A stretch of 64,000 nucleotides of DNA from Odontocerum albicorne (Eukaryota; Arthropoda; Insecta; Trichoptera; Odontoceridae). A program made the translations under genes and the position numbers. Positions 21,777-33,666 of the stretch are shown in pieces. The first letter of the stretch is position 1, and every line of letters begins with the position of its first letter. The notes under the pieces are model-generated. The model was not told the origin of the DNA, made no database searches, and saw nothing but the letters and a program-made list of their open reading frames with translations. The stretch covers positions 2,949,137 to 3,013,136 of the forward strand of contig OX463859.1 of assembly GCA_949825065.1 (NCBI GenBank), given 5' to 3'.

Positions 21777-22275
21777 TCTTAAAAAGATAGAATTATATTT
21801 GATCTTCAATTATAGATAAATCTACGATCTTAGATGTAGGGAATACATCCTAGGAAACTAATTCTGGATATATCATTATAATATAGGTGCAATTTATATT
21901 GGGCCGTTTCGAGAGCATATGTTACTCTCCTCAAGGGTTCTCCAACTCGGAACGCGAACCCACCATTATTGACAGATTAAAAATATAATATCTATCATCC
22001 AAGAACTGGAGGTAAGCAAAAAGCTTTCGAAATATGCATAAAAATAAACCTAACGTATTTTGGATACGTTGTTGGAAAAAATGATGAAGGTCTGGAGAAA
22101 CTGGTGACCACGGGGGTGGTGGCGTTAATGCGTCTTGTTATCCATGGAATTCGTAACATTCTTCTTCAGCACCACATTTTAAATGCATCTATTCTACGTC
22201 TCTCGCTTGCTCTCAGAGTCCAAGTCTCCACGCCATACATAAATATTGCTAAGACGAGAGACTTAACCCGGCTCA
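21777..22275. other. No recognisable gene
   Basis: Contains a small antisense RTE-like patch around 22150-22260 ('catctattctacgtctctcg') typical of the RT extension, too short to assign, and 'gccgtttcgagagca' resembling a sequence at 12870-12905 and 33135-33170. Confidence 0.35.
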
Positions 22276-23003
22276 TTTTCATCATGATGGTGATATTTCT
22301 ACTCTTCCATATATTTTCATCATGATGGTGATATTTCTACTCTTCCATATATTTTCATCATGATGGTGATATTTCTACTCTTTCATATATTTTCATCATG
22401 ATGGTGATATTTCTACTCTTCCATATATTTTCATCATGATGGTGATATTTCTACTCTTTCATATATTTTCATCATGATGGTGATATTTCTACTCTTCCAT
22501 ATATTTTCATCATGATGGTGATATTTCTACTCTTCCATATGTTTTCATCATGATGGTGATATTTCTACCATTCCATATATTTTCATCATGATGGTGATAT
22601 TTCTACTCTTCCATATATTTTCATCATGATGGTGATATTTCTACTCTTCCATATATTTTCATCATGATGGTGATATTTCTACTCTTCCATATATTTTCAT
22701 CATGATGGTGATATTTCTACTCTTCCATATATTTTCATCATGATGGTGATATTTCTACTCTTCCGTATATTTTCATCATGATGGTGATATTTCTACTCTT
22801 CCATATGTTTTCATCATGATGGTGATATTTCTACTCTTCCGTATATTTTCATCATGATGGTGATATTTCTACTCTTCCATATATTTTCATCATGATGGTG
22901 ATATTTCTACTCTTCCATATATTTTCATCATGATGGTGATATTTCTACTCTTCCATATATTTTCATCATGATGGTGATATTTCTACTCTTTCATATATTT
23001 TCC
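22276..23003. repeat. 38-bp minisatellite
   Basis: About nineteen almost identical units of 'ttttcatcatgatggtgata' plus 'tttctactcttccatata', the most homogeneous array in the window. Variants are single substitutions (ttcc/tttc, atata/atgtt/gtata), suggesting recent expansion. Confidence 0.97.
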
Positions 23004-23059
23004 AGCTGTGCCATTGCATTTTTTTGCGATGGAGAAAGTTGTCTATAAAGATGGACGGA

Positions 23060-23655
23060 TGAAACAAAGGCGTGAACATGATTATTTTTATGAGCTGAAT
23101 TCAACATGGCTCAGGGCCAAGATAAATAAAGACAAACGGTGCGATGTTTTACGTGCTGCATTAAACATGACTCAGGATCAGGAGAAATTAAGACAGGCTG
23201 CGCGATGTTTTATGCGTTGCATTCAACACGACTGAGGACCAGGAGAAATGAAAGCAGGTAATGTGCTGCGCTGCATTCAACATGGCTCAGGACTAGGAGA
23301 AATGAAGACATACGGTGCGATGTTTTATGCGCCGCATTCAACATGACTAAGGACCAGGAGAAATGAAAACAGGCGGTGCGATGATTTATGCGCTGCATTC
23401 ACATGGCTCAGGACCAGGAGAAATTAAGACAGATGGTGCGATGTTTTATGAGCTGCATTCAACATGGCTCAAGACCAGGATAAATTAAGACAGGCGGTGC
23501 GATATTTTATGCGCTGCATTCAACATGACTGAGGACCAGGAGAAATGAAAACAGGCGGTGTGATGTTTAATGCGCTGCATTCAACATGGCTCAGGACCAG
23601 GGGAAATTAAGGCAGACGGTGCGATGTTTTATGCGCTGCATTCAACATGGATCAA
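23060..23655. repeat. ~60-bp tandem array
   Basis: Nine to ten units containing 'gctgcattcaacatggctca', 'ggaccaggagaaat' and 'ggtgcgatgttttatgc'. Some frames are open because of the period. Non-coding by my reading. Confidence 0.93.
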
Positions 23656-24477
23656 GACCAAAGTAAATTAGACCAAAGACAGGCAATTATGAAGGTTCGG
23701 CTGTCCCCACATCTGCATATGTTCAGAAAAACATATTTGGTAAGAAAACCGCAGAAAACTTATAAAGGGAAGACGAACTACAAATAAACATTTTAAGTTC
23801 ATCTTATCTGAGAAACAAAGATAATGGTATAAATAAGGTTTTCAATTACTGATCAAATAAACGTGTCTAAATTATTTTTGGTTGTTAATTTTGAAATAAA
23901 GTTATGAATTATTTCAATACACAATATACTAATACAAATAATGAAAGGAAAAATTATATATCACCTTTCAGAACCAACTTTCCTCGAGGGTGACCAACAA
24001 ACTACGATTTTAAAGTATTTATTGTTCTTTTATCGTCATATCTTAGTTTGTTTTACGTACTAAAATATTTGCAAATCTTAATGGCTTTGTCTTGCTCATA
24101 AAAAAACAAGTCAACATCCTGTCTTCCTGCATTGTATAAACACAAAATAAATCGCAACAAACAGACGTACGTACGACATTCTTTGCCCTCATAAAATGAT
24201 GACAGCCTTCCATTTGAGCTGGGTAAATTAAGTACCCCACAGCTGACATATAAACGGAATCGAAAGTTAATATTTTAAACAGGGTAACTGGTGCAGTTCC
24301 AGACTACGCAACAGTTATTGTCCATTTCAAATTATATACTTTAAAAGTTTTTTTCCGTAAATTTTTTAATCAGGTATGACTAATATGTTGAGCAATATAA
24401 AAAAACAACAATTATCAACAACGGATAAATAAAACATGATACAACAGTTGTGTAAGGTGATGCGTACTTCATTGGCT
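23656..24477. other. No recognisable feature
   Basis: AT-rich sequence without shared repeats or convincing frames. Confidence 0.45.
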
Positions 24478-25370
24478 TATTTATTTATTTATTTTCTCAA
24501 AAGAGGCTTAGCCCAACTACTTTGAAAAATACAAGAAGTGTCAACATTATATAGAATGAAAAAAAAATTATATAAAATGAAAAATAATGTATATGCATAT
24601 ATATGTTATATACACACAAACATATGATACACATATATTCACTTAAGAACGTTGATGAGTGCTTTCTAACGCGCTCAATCTTAAAAGAAAATTTACTTTT
24701 GCTTTTGGTAATGTGATATGAAATATGTCAATATCGGAAGCAGTCCCGTTCAAAAGTGTTAAGGCTCTTCCAACAGGCATAGCGATTGGAAGACCCGTTT
24801 TTGTGTATGTTATTTAGAACAGTTCTTGCCGGCGCAGTCTAGTGTAATTATTAGGAACATTTAACGCTAATCTTTGTAGTAATGCTGGATAGCTCACAAC
24901 TCCTCGAACGAGTTTGACAACGTATACCAGGAGACGCAGATCTCTTCTTACGCTCAAGGAGTTATACCTGAGCATGTCCAGCAGAAACTGAGTAGGATAA
25001 AGCGATGGATATACACCAAACTCACTCATATAGAGATATTGTAGATTTTTTTTGTACTTTCTCCGTCATGAGTGAGTTTTGCGCCCTCACCGCGCTCCAA
25101 ATGCAAGCATTGCTTTCTAGTTTGCTACGGATCAATGAATTAAACAACGTTTTGAGCAACATTTGGTTTTCAAACAACTTAGAGATTTTCATTACAAATC
25201 CTAGAGTTTTATACGCTGAGTTGCACATAATTTCTATGTGAGGGCCAAATGCGAGATTGGTGTGGAACAAGACACCTAGGTATTTAATATTATCTGTGTG
25301 GCGTATTGGTATAGATTCTAGTGTATATCTATGGAATTTCAAGACGTGTGAGCGGTGATACGACATGATT
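24478..25370 (-). pseudogene. CR1/Jockey-like retrotransposon, 5'-truncated copy
   Basis: On the minus strand RT thumb-type sequence reads HTDNIKYLGVLFHTNLAFGP, KTLFNSLIRSKLESNACIWS and, after a stop near 25025, [20 protein letters not shown] and [18 protein letters not shown]. This is the C-terminal third of a non-LTR ORF2 ('YLGV', 'LV-S-LEY---VW', 'R-Y-SL--RR'). The + strand start (24478-24520) is the AT-rich 3' tail. A second 3' end of this family is at 50978-51437. Confidence 0.75.
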
Positions 25371-25659
25371 TTACACTTTGATGCATTGAAATGCCCTTAT
25401 GGTGCGCAAACTACGCGGAACAATATCATAAGCCAAACCACCCGGTATAACACCCCTAAAAACCTTATCTAACTGGTACGAAGAACCGCCAAAGCCTCAA
25501 AACATATTTGTTACATGAAGTACTTCCTTCTTTTGATATATCATATAGATCAACAAGTCCATTTAGAAGGCATATTTTATTTTACTCTGATGATTTACTA
25601 AACTTTTTATTTGTTTTGACTATAAATATTAATTATAGGTTTTTTTCTGGCTTGGATTT

Positions 25660-26272
25660 TTTTTATCCATTGCACGAATTTCTCCTGTTACACAAAGAGG
25701 GTCTGCTTCTAGCGTTAGCTTATTCGTTAGGAAGAATATCAGCCAGGAGTCTTCTCATACTGCTAGACGGTACCGAGAATATATCAACCGTGTCATTCAG
25801 TTGGTTCAATATCTCTATACCACGCGTGACTGAGTGTTTAGCCATGATATTCGTCCTGTAAGTTGGTATGTAGAACAGAGGGTGATTCCTTGCACGGATA
25901 TATTTATTGGGTACATATAAACTTAGTGCTTCTAGAATCGCGGGATAGTTGAATCAACTTTGAAAAACCTTAAGTAGGAATATCGCAATGGATTCTTGCC
26001 TTCTTGTTTCGAGGCTTCTACAGTTACACACCGTAAGAAGTTCGACATGGTGAGCATAACATATTTTGGGTAATCGCCCTTTGTTCTGTACCACAGATAT
26101 TTGAAGATTTTTTTTGTATTTGTTCTATATTGTTTTTATATTTGAGCTGATGAGGAGCCCAAACCGTAGATGCATATTCTAATTTGGTTCTAATTAGATA
26201 ATTATATAAGTTTCGAAAGATATCGGTAATGTTTAATTCTCTTGATATTCTTATTATAACATTTCTTCTCAT
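25660..26272 (-). pseudogene. CR1/Jockey-like retrotransposon, 5'-truncated copy of the 6893-7241 family
   Basis: The minus strand reads YNYLIRTKLEYASTVWAPHQ, then frameshifted sequence, then LSLYVPNKYIRARNHPLFYI and YRTNIMAKHSVTRGIEILNQ to a stop near 25715. The C-terminus is nearly identical to 6940-7165. At its upstream edge (26270) it meets an unrelated RNase H fragment on the other strand, so one inserted next to or into the other. Confidence 0.75.
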
Positions 26273-26428
26273 ATTGGTATCACTGGTAATGAATGTGTTG
26301 ATTCTTTGGCAAAGGAAGCATATTCTGCCGGCTTTCGCCTGTCTGATTTTTCACAGTTAGTAACTGACTTTTTAAATAAAATGAAACATTATATTCGGCA
26401 CCGTTGGACGTTGGACTGGTGTATATAA
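26270..26428 (+). pseudogene. RNase H fragment of an I-group-like retrotransposon
   Basis: The plus frame reads HIGITGNECVDSLAKEAYSA, then GFRLSDFSQLVTDFLNKMKH and a stop at 26426-26428. 'H-GI-GNE-VD-LAKEA' is the last RNase H motif, containing the final catalytic Asp, of I-group ORF2 proteins. The same motif occurs in the full element at 55853-58273 (SHRGISGNEEADTLAKEA), but the rest differs, so this is another family. Confidence 0.75.
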
Positions 26429-26576
26429 GGGCTCTAGATATATAGGTAAATCAATCCAAAAAACTATCACTTTGAAACCGTGGTTTAGTATAATAATGTT
26501 TTTTTCTTTCACTGTCGTACTATATATACACATAAGTGATTGCATGTGTCCTTTTTCTCCGTGGCTCCATCCCAAC

Positions 26577-27372
26577 TCACTGTCTGTGAAGACTTTTGGG
26601 GTCAGCTCTCCTCGTCCCCAGGTTGTATGCTCTTCTGTCCCGGACTACGTCCTCCAGGCCGTGCATCTGCATCAGGTTATTTTTTTGCACCACCCATGAA
26701 TTATTTGGTCTTCCTCTGGTTGTTATTCGAGGAAGATCCATGGAGATTGCCTGGTTCACAATGTGATCGGGTGCTCTGCGTCCAACGTGCCCATACCATC
26801 TCAATCGCCTCTCCTCCATCTTGCTGTTGATGTCTGTAACACTTAGGCTTCCACGAATGCGTGAGCTTTTTATTTTGTCTCTTAGGGACACACCAGCTGA
26901 CCATCTTAACATGCACATTTCAGCAGTTTCTAGTTACCTGGAGTAAAAGTTATGCATCGTCCAGCATTCGGAGCCATAGAGGAGTGCGGGTCTGACAATC
27001 GTTCGGTATACTTTTCCTTTTAACTTAACTGAAATTTTCGGATCACATAGAACTCCCTTCATTGATCTAAACTTCATCCATCTCACACTGATTCTATGTG
27101 TTACATCTGCTGCACATTCTCCATCGCTATGGATGAGTGATCCAAGATACTTAAAGGAGTGACAATTTGGTAATATTTCTCCATCCATTTGCATTACGGG
27201 AGTGACAGCATTTGTGTTCTCGAATGGTAGGTAAAGATACTCTGTTTTCTTTCTGCTCAGTCTCAATCCATTGTCCTCCAAGATTCTTCTCCAAGATTAT
27301 TTTGCAGGTCTTCATGTTTTTCACTTATTAATACGATATCGTCTGCAAATAGTAGGATCTTTAGTAGACTGT
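26577..27372 (-). pseudogene. RTE-like retrotransposon, 5'-truncated, with RT active-site motif
   Basis: On the minus strand LLFADDIVLISEKHEDLQNN (around 27300-27355) supplies the FADD catalytic motif. It is followed by LSRKKTEYLYLPFE, FKYLGSLIHSDGECAADVTH, GKVYRTIVRPALLYGSECWT, a TAA at 26937-26939, RLRWYGHVGRRAPDHIVNQA and GRPNNSWV. Domain order is RT palm end, thumb and C-terminal extension, as in RTE-type ORF2. A frameshift near 27280 and the TAA show it is dead. Confidence 0.8.
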
Positions 27373-27374
27373 TC

Positions 27375-28190
27375 ATTTCCTGGTTAGTTAAATAGTCCGT
27401 AACTAAGATGCTGCCGTATGTGTCCTGAATTGTGTTGATATTTTATTAAGGAAATGATGATTAGGGATACATATGAACTAAGACTGATGTGTTGAGTAAA
27501 ATGATGAAGACCGTTCCGAGATGGTTTGTGGGTATAAAACGACTGACCGTAGAAATGCAAACAAAACAAATGTTTAGTGCAAAACTCAGTACATTAAATA
27601 TTAACACATACTTATGAAAGAGTACAATTCGGTAGCTACATCGAATGAAGGCATATTCAGTTCAACACTGTCCGAATTTACGATCATTATGATTGATTTG
27701 ACAGTGTGATTGGATCGAGTGAATGATATTTTGAAAGAAAAAAAAGTAAAATGTAAAAAAAATCAAAGGTGTATATGGTAAATATAGACGAGGTGAAGTA
27801 TCATATGTGTGTCGAGATAGGAATGTATGACGCTCTGTTTTCTCTGCCTGCCCTGACAGTGACATTGCGTGGTGGTTACTACATATGTATTTAGTAACTA
27901 CTGTTATGGTTTGTTAAGGTCACTTTAGTGTCGTATATTTTTCAAATAAATAAATACAAAAATGATCATAGAGTAAATTTTAAATTATCGTTTTTTGTTA
28001 TTGGTTTCAATTCTAATTATGCAAATTTCCCTTTACTTTTATTAAACTCAAATTTAATAAAATATATTGTTAATTTATTTTTAATTTAAAATAATGAAAT
28101 AATATTTTTTTTGAATAATTGAAAAGGATAACTAAATGTTCTCGTTTATTTTTTTAAATCGGGAAACACGATTTATATACTCGTATTTCA
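27375..28190. other. Mostly unassigned; one interspersed repeat
   Basis: 27720-27865 shares 'ttttgaaagaa', 'gtgtcgagataggaatg' and 'tctctgcctgccctgacag' with 8700-8850 and 36545-36680, and is probably a degraded retroelement 3' region. The rest is AT-rich and unassigned. Confidence 0.45.
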
Positions 28191-28194
28191 ACAA

Positions 28195-28345
28195 ATCTAG
28201 AGGTAGACCCAAACGTCGATGGTAAGATGTGGTAAGGGATGGTATGAGAGCCTTATGAGTTGCCAAAAGAGACGTTCTGGTCGGAGGGCAAAGATAAGAA
28301 AAAAAAACCCTAATTAAAATGGGGTAGTTGCTATGAAGAAGAGAC
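28195..28345 (+). pseudogene. RTE-like C-terminal fragment
   Basis: Plus strand SRGRPKRRW, stop, DVVRDGMRAL, stop, VAKRDVLVGGQR. This matches the 'RGRPK-RW-D-V--D----GV---DA-DR-KWR' end of RTE-type ORF2. Two stops, very short. Confidence 0.6.
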
Positions 28346-28429
28346 AATTTATATACATCCAGGCCCAGGGAATCATTAAACAATTTTACCGTCGAAAATT
28401 AAACATATTTTTCATACATATCATCACGC

Positions 28430-28760
28430 CATTTCCCTGTCGGAGTAGGCAGAGGAAAGTTCGCCATCTCGACTCAAATCCTACGCCTCTACTACATTCA
28501 AACACCTTCTCATACAACTCCTACGATTTCTCTGACTTTCCACTATTCCTTCTTTCAAAATATAATTTACTTGATTCAACCTCACTTTATTTGATATTTT
28601 CTACAACGCCTTCCGCTCACATTTGCACTATACATATATTTTGTTGGTATTTCTTAATTGCTCTTCGTCAACTCATCAGCGTTAAGTTCACATTTATCGC
28701 GAGTCACTTCAATCCGTATTCTGTCATAAATTGTCCCCCCATTAATTCTTCTCAGTACAC
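28430..28760 (-). repeat. Degraded retroelement-derived repeat
   Basis: 'gccatttccctgtcggagta', 'tctctgactttcc' and 'cttccgctcacatttgcact' recur in part near 13160-13350 and 40275-40680. On the minus strand scattered RTE-like patches are visible but no frame is maintained. Confidence 0.4.
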
Positions 28761-28775
28761 GCCTTTATAGAGCAT

Positions 28776-28890
28776 TTATTCGACTCCTTTCCTCCACGTT
28801 TCGACTCCTTACCTCCACGTTTCGATTCCTTTGCTCCACGTTTCGACTCCTTTCCTCCACGTTTCGATTCCTTTCCTCCACGTTTCACTC
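28776..28890. repeat. 21-bp tandem array
   Basis: Five units of 'gactcctttcctccacgttt' + c, with cttacctcc and ctttgctcc variants. Confidence 0.95.
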
Positions 28891-29240
28891 ACATGCATCA
28901 AATTTGGTAAATCTATTTCACTCCCATACACATCTGTCTTAAATAAAAAAACGTTTCATTAAAAAAAATATGCATAACAGAAATCATAGGTCTCCGTAAA
29001 CCTCAAAATACAAGATGGAAAAAAATGGGTGTGTCATTCGAGGGTGGTAGCAAAGCGTAGTGCTAGAACGCATGAAATTCCAACACGTTATCGCGCGGTG
29101 ATGCACTGTTATCTCTTATATATTAATTTCAACTCTTCTTAAGTGTTATATAAATAACGATTTGTTTTGAAATCAATATTATTTAACTCATGTGTAAAGT
29201 TACTCAAATACTATTGTAGTTAAAATCGATGAGTGCTTTT
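28891..29240. other. No recognisable feature
   Basis: Unassigned sequence between the array and the TTAA element. Confidence 0.45.
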
Positions 29241-29822
29241 TTAACCCTTCCTGTCCTGTGATGACTGACTAGTTCACATTGCTTCTAAACACTTTAATAT
29301 CTCTATAAATATAACAAATGCTGGGTTCAGATTTTAGGTATTCCTCCGTAATATATTTACGCATTGAATTAAAAAAATAATATTAATAATAATTTGCACT
29401 TATCGGCCACATCAGAGATATTTCGTAAAAATCGGGAATAAATTCATCGATACAATCAAACGTATGTGACGTATGTATATTTATTCTAAAAAACGCTATG
29501 GGTGAGGAAGCGACGCTATTCACGTCTCACTCTCACTCTACTTCGGTATATGGGAATGCAAAAAATAAAATCTCAGTTCGCTCGCTTTTCTCGCTCAGTA
29601 GGTCGGCGACTTTCGGTAGAGGTGGTCGCTTTGCCCGTTTTGTGAACGTTGGCCGATGTTTTTTTTTTCATGTTTTTAGCAATTAAATTTAAATTATTAC
29701 CACTTTTGACTTGACAATTGGCTATGAATATTCTTATTTTTTCGAATTTCTCATTTTTACGTGTATTGAATACACAACACCGGAACGGGCGGATTTTTTT
29801 AGCACACGAAGGGAAAGATTAA
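29241..29822 (+). mobile_element. TTAA-flanked (piggyBac-like) non-autonomous element, copy 2
   Basis: TTAA at 29241-29244 and 29819-29822; ends 'cccttcctgtcctgtg' and, on the right complement, 'tctttcccttcgtgtgc'. It aligns along its length with 4729-5326, including 'cttcggtatatggga' and 'cagttcgctcgctt'. The interior is non-coding; an 88-codon frame crossing the right border is a chance frame. Confidence 0.85.
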
Positions 29823-30204
29823 TGAAAAAAATATACAGATTAATGAAAAAAATATACGCTTGCTTTCTAAAGTATAACAATACATCAAACAATATAAAGA
29901 GTACCAGCTTTATATTTATTAACTTAGAAGAATATTTGACAAAACCCTCTGAGATCGAATTAAGAACTCTCACATAAGAACATTTCTAAAATCAAAAGCC
30001 TTACTAACAAGTATTGAGAAGTATTAGTAGCGATGGAATGAACATGTTGTCCGCATACCAGAACGTAGATTGCTTAAGAACATCTTACGATTCAACTTGA
30101 AAAAATATTTGGAGGAAGTACGAGAAAGAATGAAATAAATCCTGGGCTGGCAAAGGGTTCATCTAAGTTCCAATTCATAGTGTGGCTTTAATGCTAAATA
30201 CTTA

Positions 30205-30515
30205 TTTTTCTTCCTAGTGTCATGTCAGGTCCCCCCAACGTTGACTATCACCTGACAGTAAGCATCTTTGTCCAAAAAGGTCCCCAACGCTCCTTATACC
30301 AGTCCAATCATGTATATTGCGGAGCCAGGAAATTTGCCTCCGGCTAACACCTCTTCGACCCTCTATTTTGCCTTGGATGATCAGGTGCAGTAATTTGTAA
30401 TTTTCTCCTCTAAGTGCATGCCCCAAATAGGACACCTTTCGGATTTTAATATTAGTCAGCAACTCTCTATCAACTTTGGCTCTTTGACGAACCCTTGTGT
30501 GGCTGACCACATCCT
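30205..30515 (-). pseudogene. RTE-like reverse transcriptase C-terminal fragment
   Basis: The minus strand reads RAKVDRELLTNIKIRKVSYL, GHALRGENYKLLHLI, GKIEGRRGVSRRQISWLRNI and CLLSGDSQRWGDLT, ending near the same 3' boundary as 3075-3447 ('gtgtcatgtcaggtcccccc'). It is a second truncated copy of that family. Confidence 0.75.
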
Positions 30516-30524
30516 TATTACTTA

Positions 30525-30900
30525 TTAATAATCTTAAAATTTCGTGATTTTTATTAAGAATGAGATCTCATACGCTCCAAACTTTAAACTACGTGGATAG
30601 GACAGGCAGTTACAGGATTACATACATAGTTACACACGAGATCCCTGCGGAACATCGCATGACATGACAGTGGGTACTCCACTTTCCAGGAATAATTTTC
30701 GCAACACTAATAGGAAGATAAAAATTTATTTATTGTATTCAAAGTCAGACAGACGTCATACGCTCCAAACTTTAAAGTGAGGTAATGAAACAACGGAACT
30801 TCCTTATTTAAGGAAACTGCAACAAATTTGTTCAAAATATAACTTTTGATACTTATATCTTCAGTTAAAAATAATCAAGATTTAGTATTTAGAGTTAAGG
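30525..30900 (+). repeat. Unclassified interspersed repeat, copy 1
   Basis: 'acgctccaaactttaaagtg', 'aggtaatgaaac' and 'tttagtatttagagttaa' are shared in order with 41395-41750. 'aaaatttcgtgatttt' is shared with 34850-35095. No coding capacity. Confidence 0.5.
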
Positions 30901-31309
30901 TTGGACTATTAATTCAGGTTCTGGTTAGGATAGCGGGGGGGATGGTATCTCAGCCCCCGAGAGGAATAGTCAAGAAGGGTTGGTTAAACATTTGTTATGC
31001 TATTTTTTTTTTATCTAACGATTCTTTTTTATTAATGTTTTGTGGTTCACTGCCATCGTATATTATCGTATGAAAGTGACTCAATGTTATGATTTTTGGG
31101 TCATAAACCACAAATACTCGGCATAATCTTATTAACTTGTTTACATAATTCTATTCTAAGAGAAATGAATTTGTTTTCAATTATACTCGTTTAAATAAAT
31201 GTTCGAAAATTTAAAAAAAACAACTTCACAAACATTTATATCAAAATCTTTCAGTGTAACTCGTTTAAATAAATGTAAGCGAAATAAAAAAAAAACCTTT
31301 TCTCTTATA

Positions 31310-31623
31310 TTGGGTGTTAACGTAAGTTGTGTCCTTTTTTTAAATTTAAAAATGAGCACCAAAAGTAAAATAAAATGGTAAAGGTTATACGTCATTCGAA
31401 AGAAAATTTTCTGCTCTACAAGATATTGTGTTTGCTTTTACGTTACATATTTTGAAGACTTGTAATCAAATAAAATAATATGTGTAACGTAAAACCAAAC
31501 ACAATATCTTATAGAGCAGAAAACTTTCTTTCGAATGACGTATAACCTTTACAATTTTGTTTTACTGCTGGTGCTCATTTTCAAATTGGAAAAAAAATGG
31601 ACACAGCTTATGTTAACACCTAA
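31310..31623. mobile_element. 314-bp palindromic mariner-derived MITE
   Basis: TA flanks at 31308-31309 and 31624-31625. The ends ('ttgggtgttaacgtaa' and right complement 'ttaggtgttaacataa') and the whole body are inverted, including 'gtcattcgaaagaaaa' on both sides. It shares its ends with the mariner relic 17560-18235 but has no transposase portion, so it looks like a later deletion derivative. Confidence 0.9.
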
Positions 31624-31625
31624 TA

Positions 31626-33360
31626 TTTAGTTGAACGAATTCCAGTGTAACTCGTCAAAAGAAACATTAATGAAATTTAAAAAATCTATGTCACGAACAT
31701 TTATTTCAACAAATTTCAGTGTAACTCGTTTGAATAAATGTTTGTGAAATAGTAACGAATGTTTTTATTCAACTTTTCTGATATCAAATATTAACTTACA
31801 GAGTTTTGTTCCCAAGAAATCTAAGTATGAGGTCGTATGAACCGGAAATAACAGATGTGCTAATATGTTGCATAAGTGGGGTTTCAGGGAAAATCCCAAC
31901 AGCTGGTTTGGTTTTCCAAATCAACATAATATCAATGAATGTTAGTGTATGTCAGTCAAGAAGTCAACAACACCAGTTACTATAGGATGAACGACTGATT
32001 TGGATTTGAATGCGTAAAAAATTTTATATGAAAGAACCTTATGGCGTTTACGGAAAATATTTAAAGAAAAAAATATTTAATTTTAATTGAACTAGAACAT
32101 CAAGTTGAAAAACGAATGTTTTAATAGACAATAAATACAAACCATTTGAGATAAATAAAAGAAAACTAAGATTTATAAAGTTTTTGAGTTCATTCTGTAG
32201 AAGTTCATGTTTATTCAAATATAATTAAAAATTGAAATATTGTTTGTTCGACTAGAAAATATACATTTTAACCCAACTAGTTTCAAGTCATATACTAATG
32301 AGCTTTAGGGGTTATTTATTTATTTATTTCGCAATACCCCTGAAGATGAATGGCACACACGTATGACTTGAAAGTAGTTGAGTTTAAATATATATTTTCA
32401 AAACGGATTAAAACAGTGTTTCATTTTTTAATTATATTTGTTCACACAACTATATAAATTTAATAGTAAAATAACGGTATTAAATTTTTAAAATATTTAA
32501 TCTCATTAAAAAATAAAGTTAGGTTTTGTAATTATCTTGGCCAATAACTGTGTAATTTTCTCTTTCAGTTTTCGATGTATTTTTTTTTTCTGACCGGCGC
32601 GACAGAGTGGATTGACAAAGAATTTGTTGTTTTTATTTTTCGCACACATCACGTTATTTCTCCATAATTTGCACATAACATAACATAACACACATATATT
32701 TAAACACATTCTTTTGTATAAATCATATACTCTACTGCCATTATGAATATCACGGCCGCACTCGAGTAATGAAACAATTAATAATTCGTTTTTATATTTG
32801 ACTTGGAACACAGTAAAACATGTCGGCGGGTAGCGCGATACTGGACCGATCGCCGTACACCGAGAGACTAAGCTGTTGTTATTTTAAAATAAACTAGTAA
32901 GAACAACTTTACGCATTGACTCAAAACCCGCTATTATCAACTTTTATTGCACTTCAATTAAAAATAAAACGACGGTTATCGTGTACACAATCAAGGAAAA
33001 TATGCGACCTCTGTAGAATAGTTGATAAGACATATAGTAGTTGACCTGAGGGTTTCTGGTTTGATTATTTTTAGTACCCGAAAAATATATTCAAGAATTA
33101 GAGCGTACCGAAATAATAATAATAACAACAAAGACAATTTATAAACCGCCGCTCAAGGGCGCTCTAACACCGAAGTCAAAACCCACTATTATTGAAGGAT
33201 TAAAAATATTATAAATTCTGATTCCGAAAGATATATCTTTAGTAGACCCATTTTAACACTTAAATCTGAACAAATAGACGTGAAAAAATTCTGAAAGGAA
33301 TCGAATAAATTTGGCTGTTTGGGTATTCTTGAATCAATGATCCATTATATTTATAGCATT
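31626..33360. other. No recognisable gene
   Basis: Low-complexity AT-rich sequence. A 101-codon minus frame at 32506-32811 resembles nothing known to me. A motif 'gaacgaattccagtgtaact' recurs around 31240 and 31690-31735. Confidence 0.4.
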
Positions 33361-33375
33361 ATATGTTTGTTTATA

Positions 33376-33651
33376 TAGGTGTGTTATAAAGGTGGGCAAA
33401 AGATTGAAGTGGCAATGGGCCGGACAGATAGCCAGAATGTCAGACTCCCGATGGACATCCGAAATAATCCAATGGTACCCAAGAGGCATAAAGAGGCCCA
33501 GAAGAAGACCGAAGGTACGCTGAATAGATGAAATCAGGAAGCATGGCAGCATCACATGGAATCAACGAGCAAAAAAACGAACTACTGGGAGTCAACTTGG
33601 GGAGACCTTCATCCAGCAGTGGATCGACTCTGGCTGACAATGATGATGATG
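33376..33651 (+). mobile_element. RTE-like 3' end, 276 bp, with 15-bp target-site duplication
   Basis: 'atatgtttgtttata' occurs at 33361-33375 and 33652-33666. Between them lies the 3' end of an RTE-type element, ending in a GAT trinucleotide run. The translated end includes W-G-I-ARMSDSRWTSEIIQW and later KRPRRRPK-type sequence, with frameshifts. The same family is at 221-370 and 1305-1680. Confidence 0.85.
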
Positions 33652-33666
33652 ATATGTTTGTTTATA

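Noticed and set aside
23008..23235. 75-codon frame MPLHFFAMEKVVYKDGRMKQ...
   Set aside because: It lies at the edge of, and then within, the 60-bp array, and no other unit preserves it.
14165..23655. CRISPR-like repeat arrays
   Set aside because: The arrays are pure tandem repeats without unique spacers, in a eukaryotic context.
32506..32811. 101-codon minus-strand frame
   Set aside because: Low-complexity, Lys/Asn-rich translation of AT-rich DNA, with no domain or repeat support.
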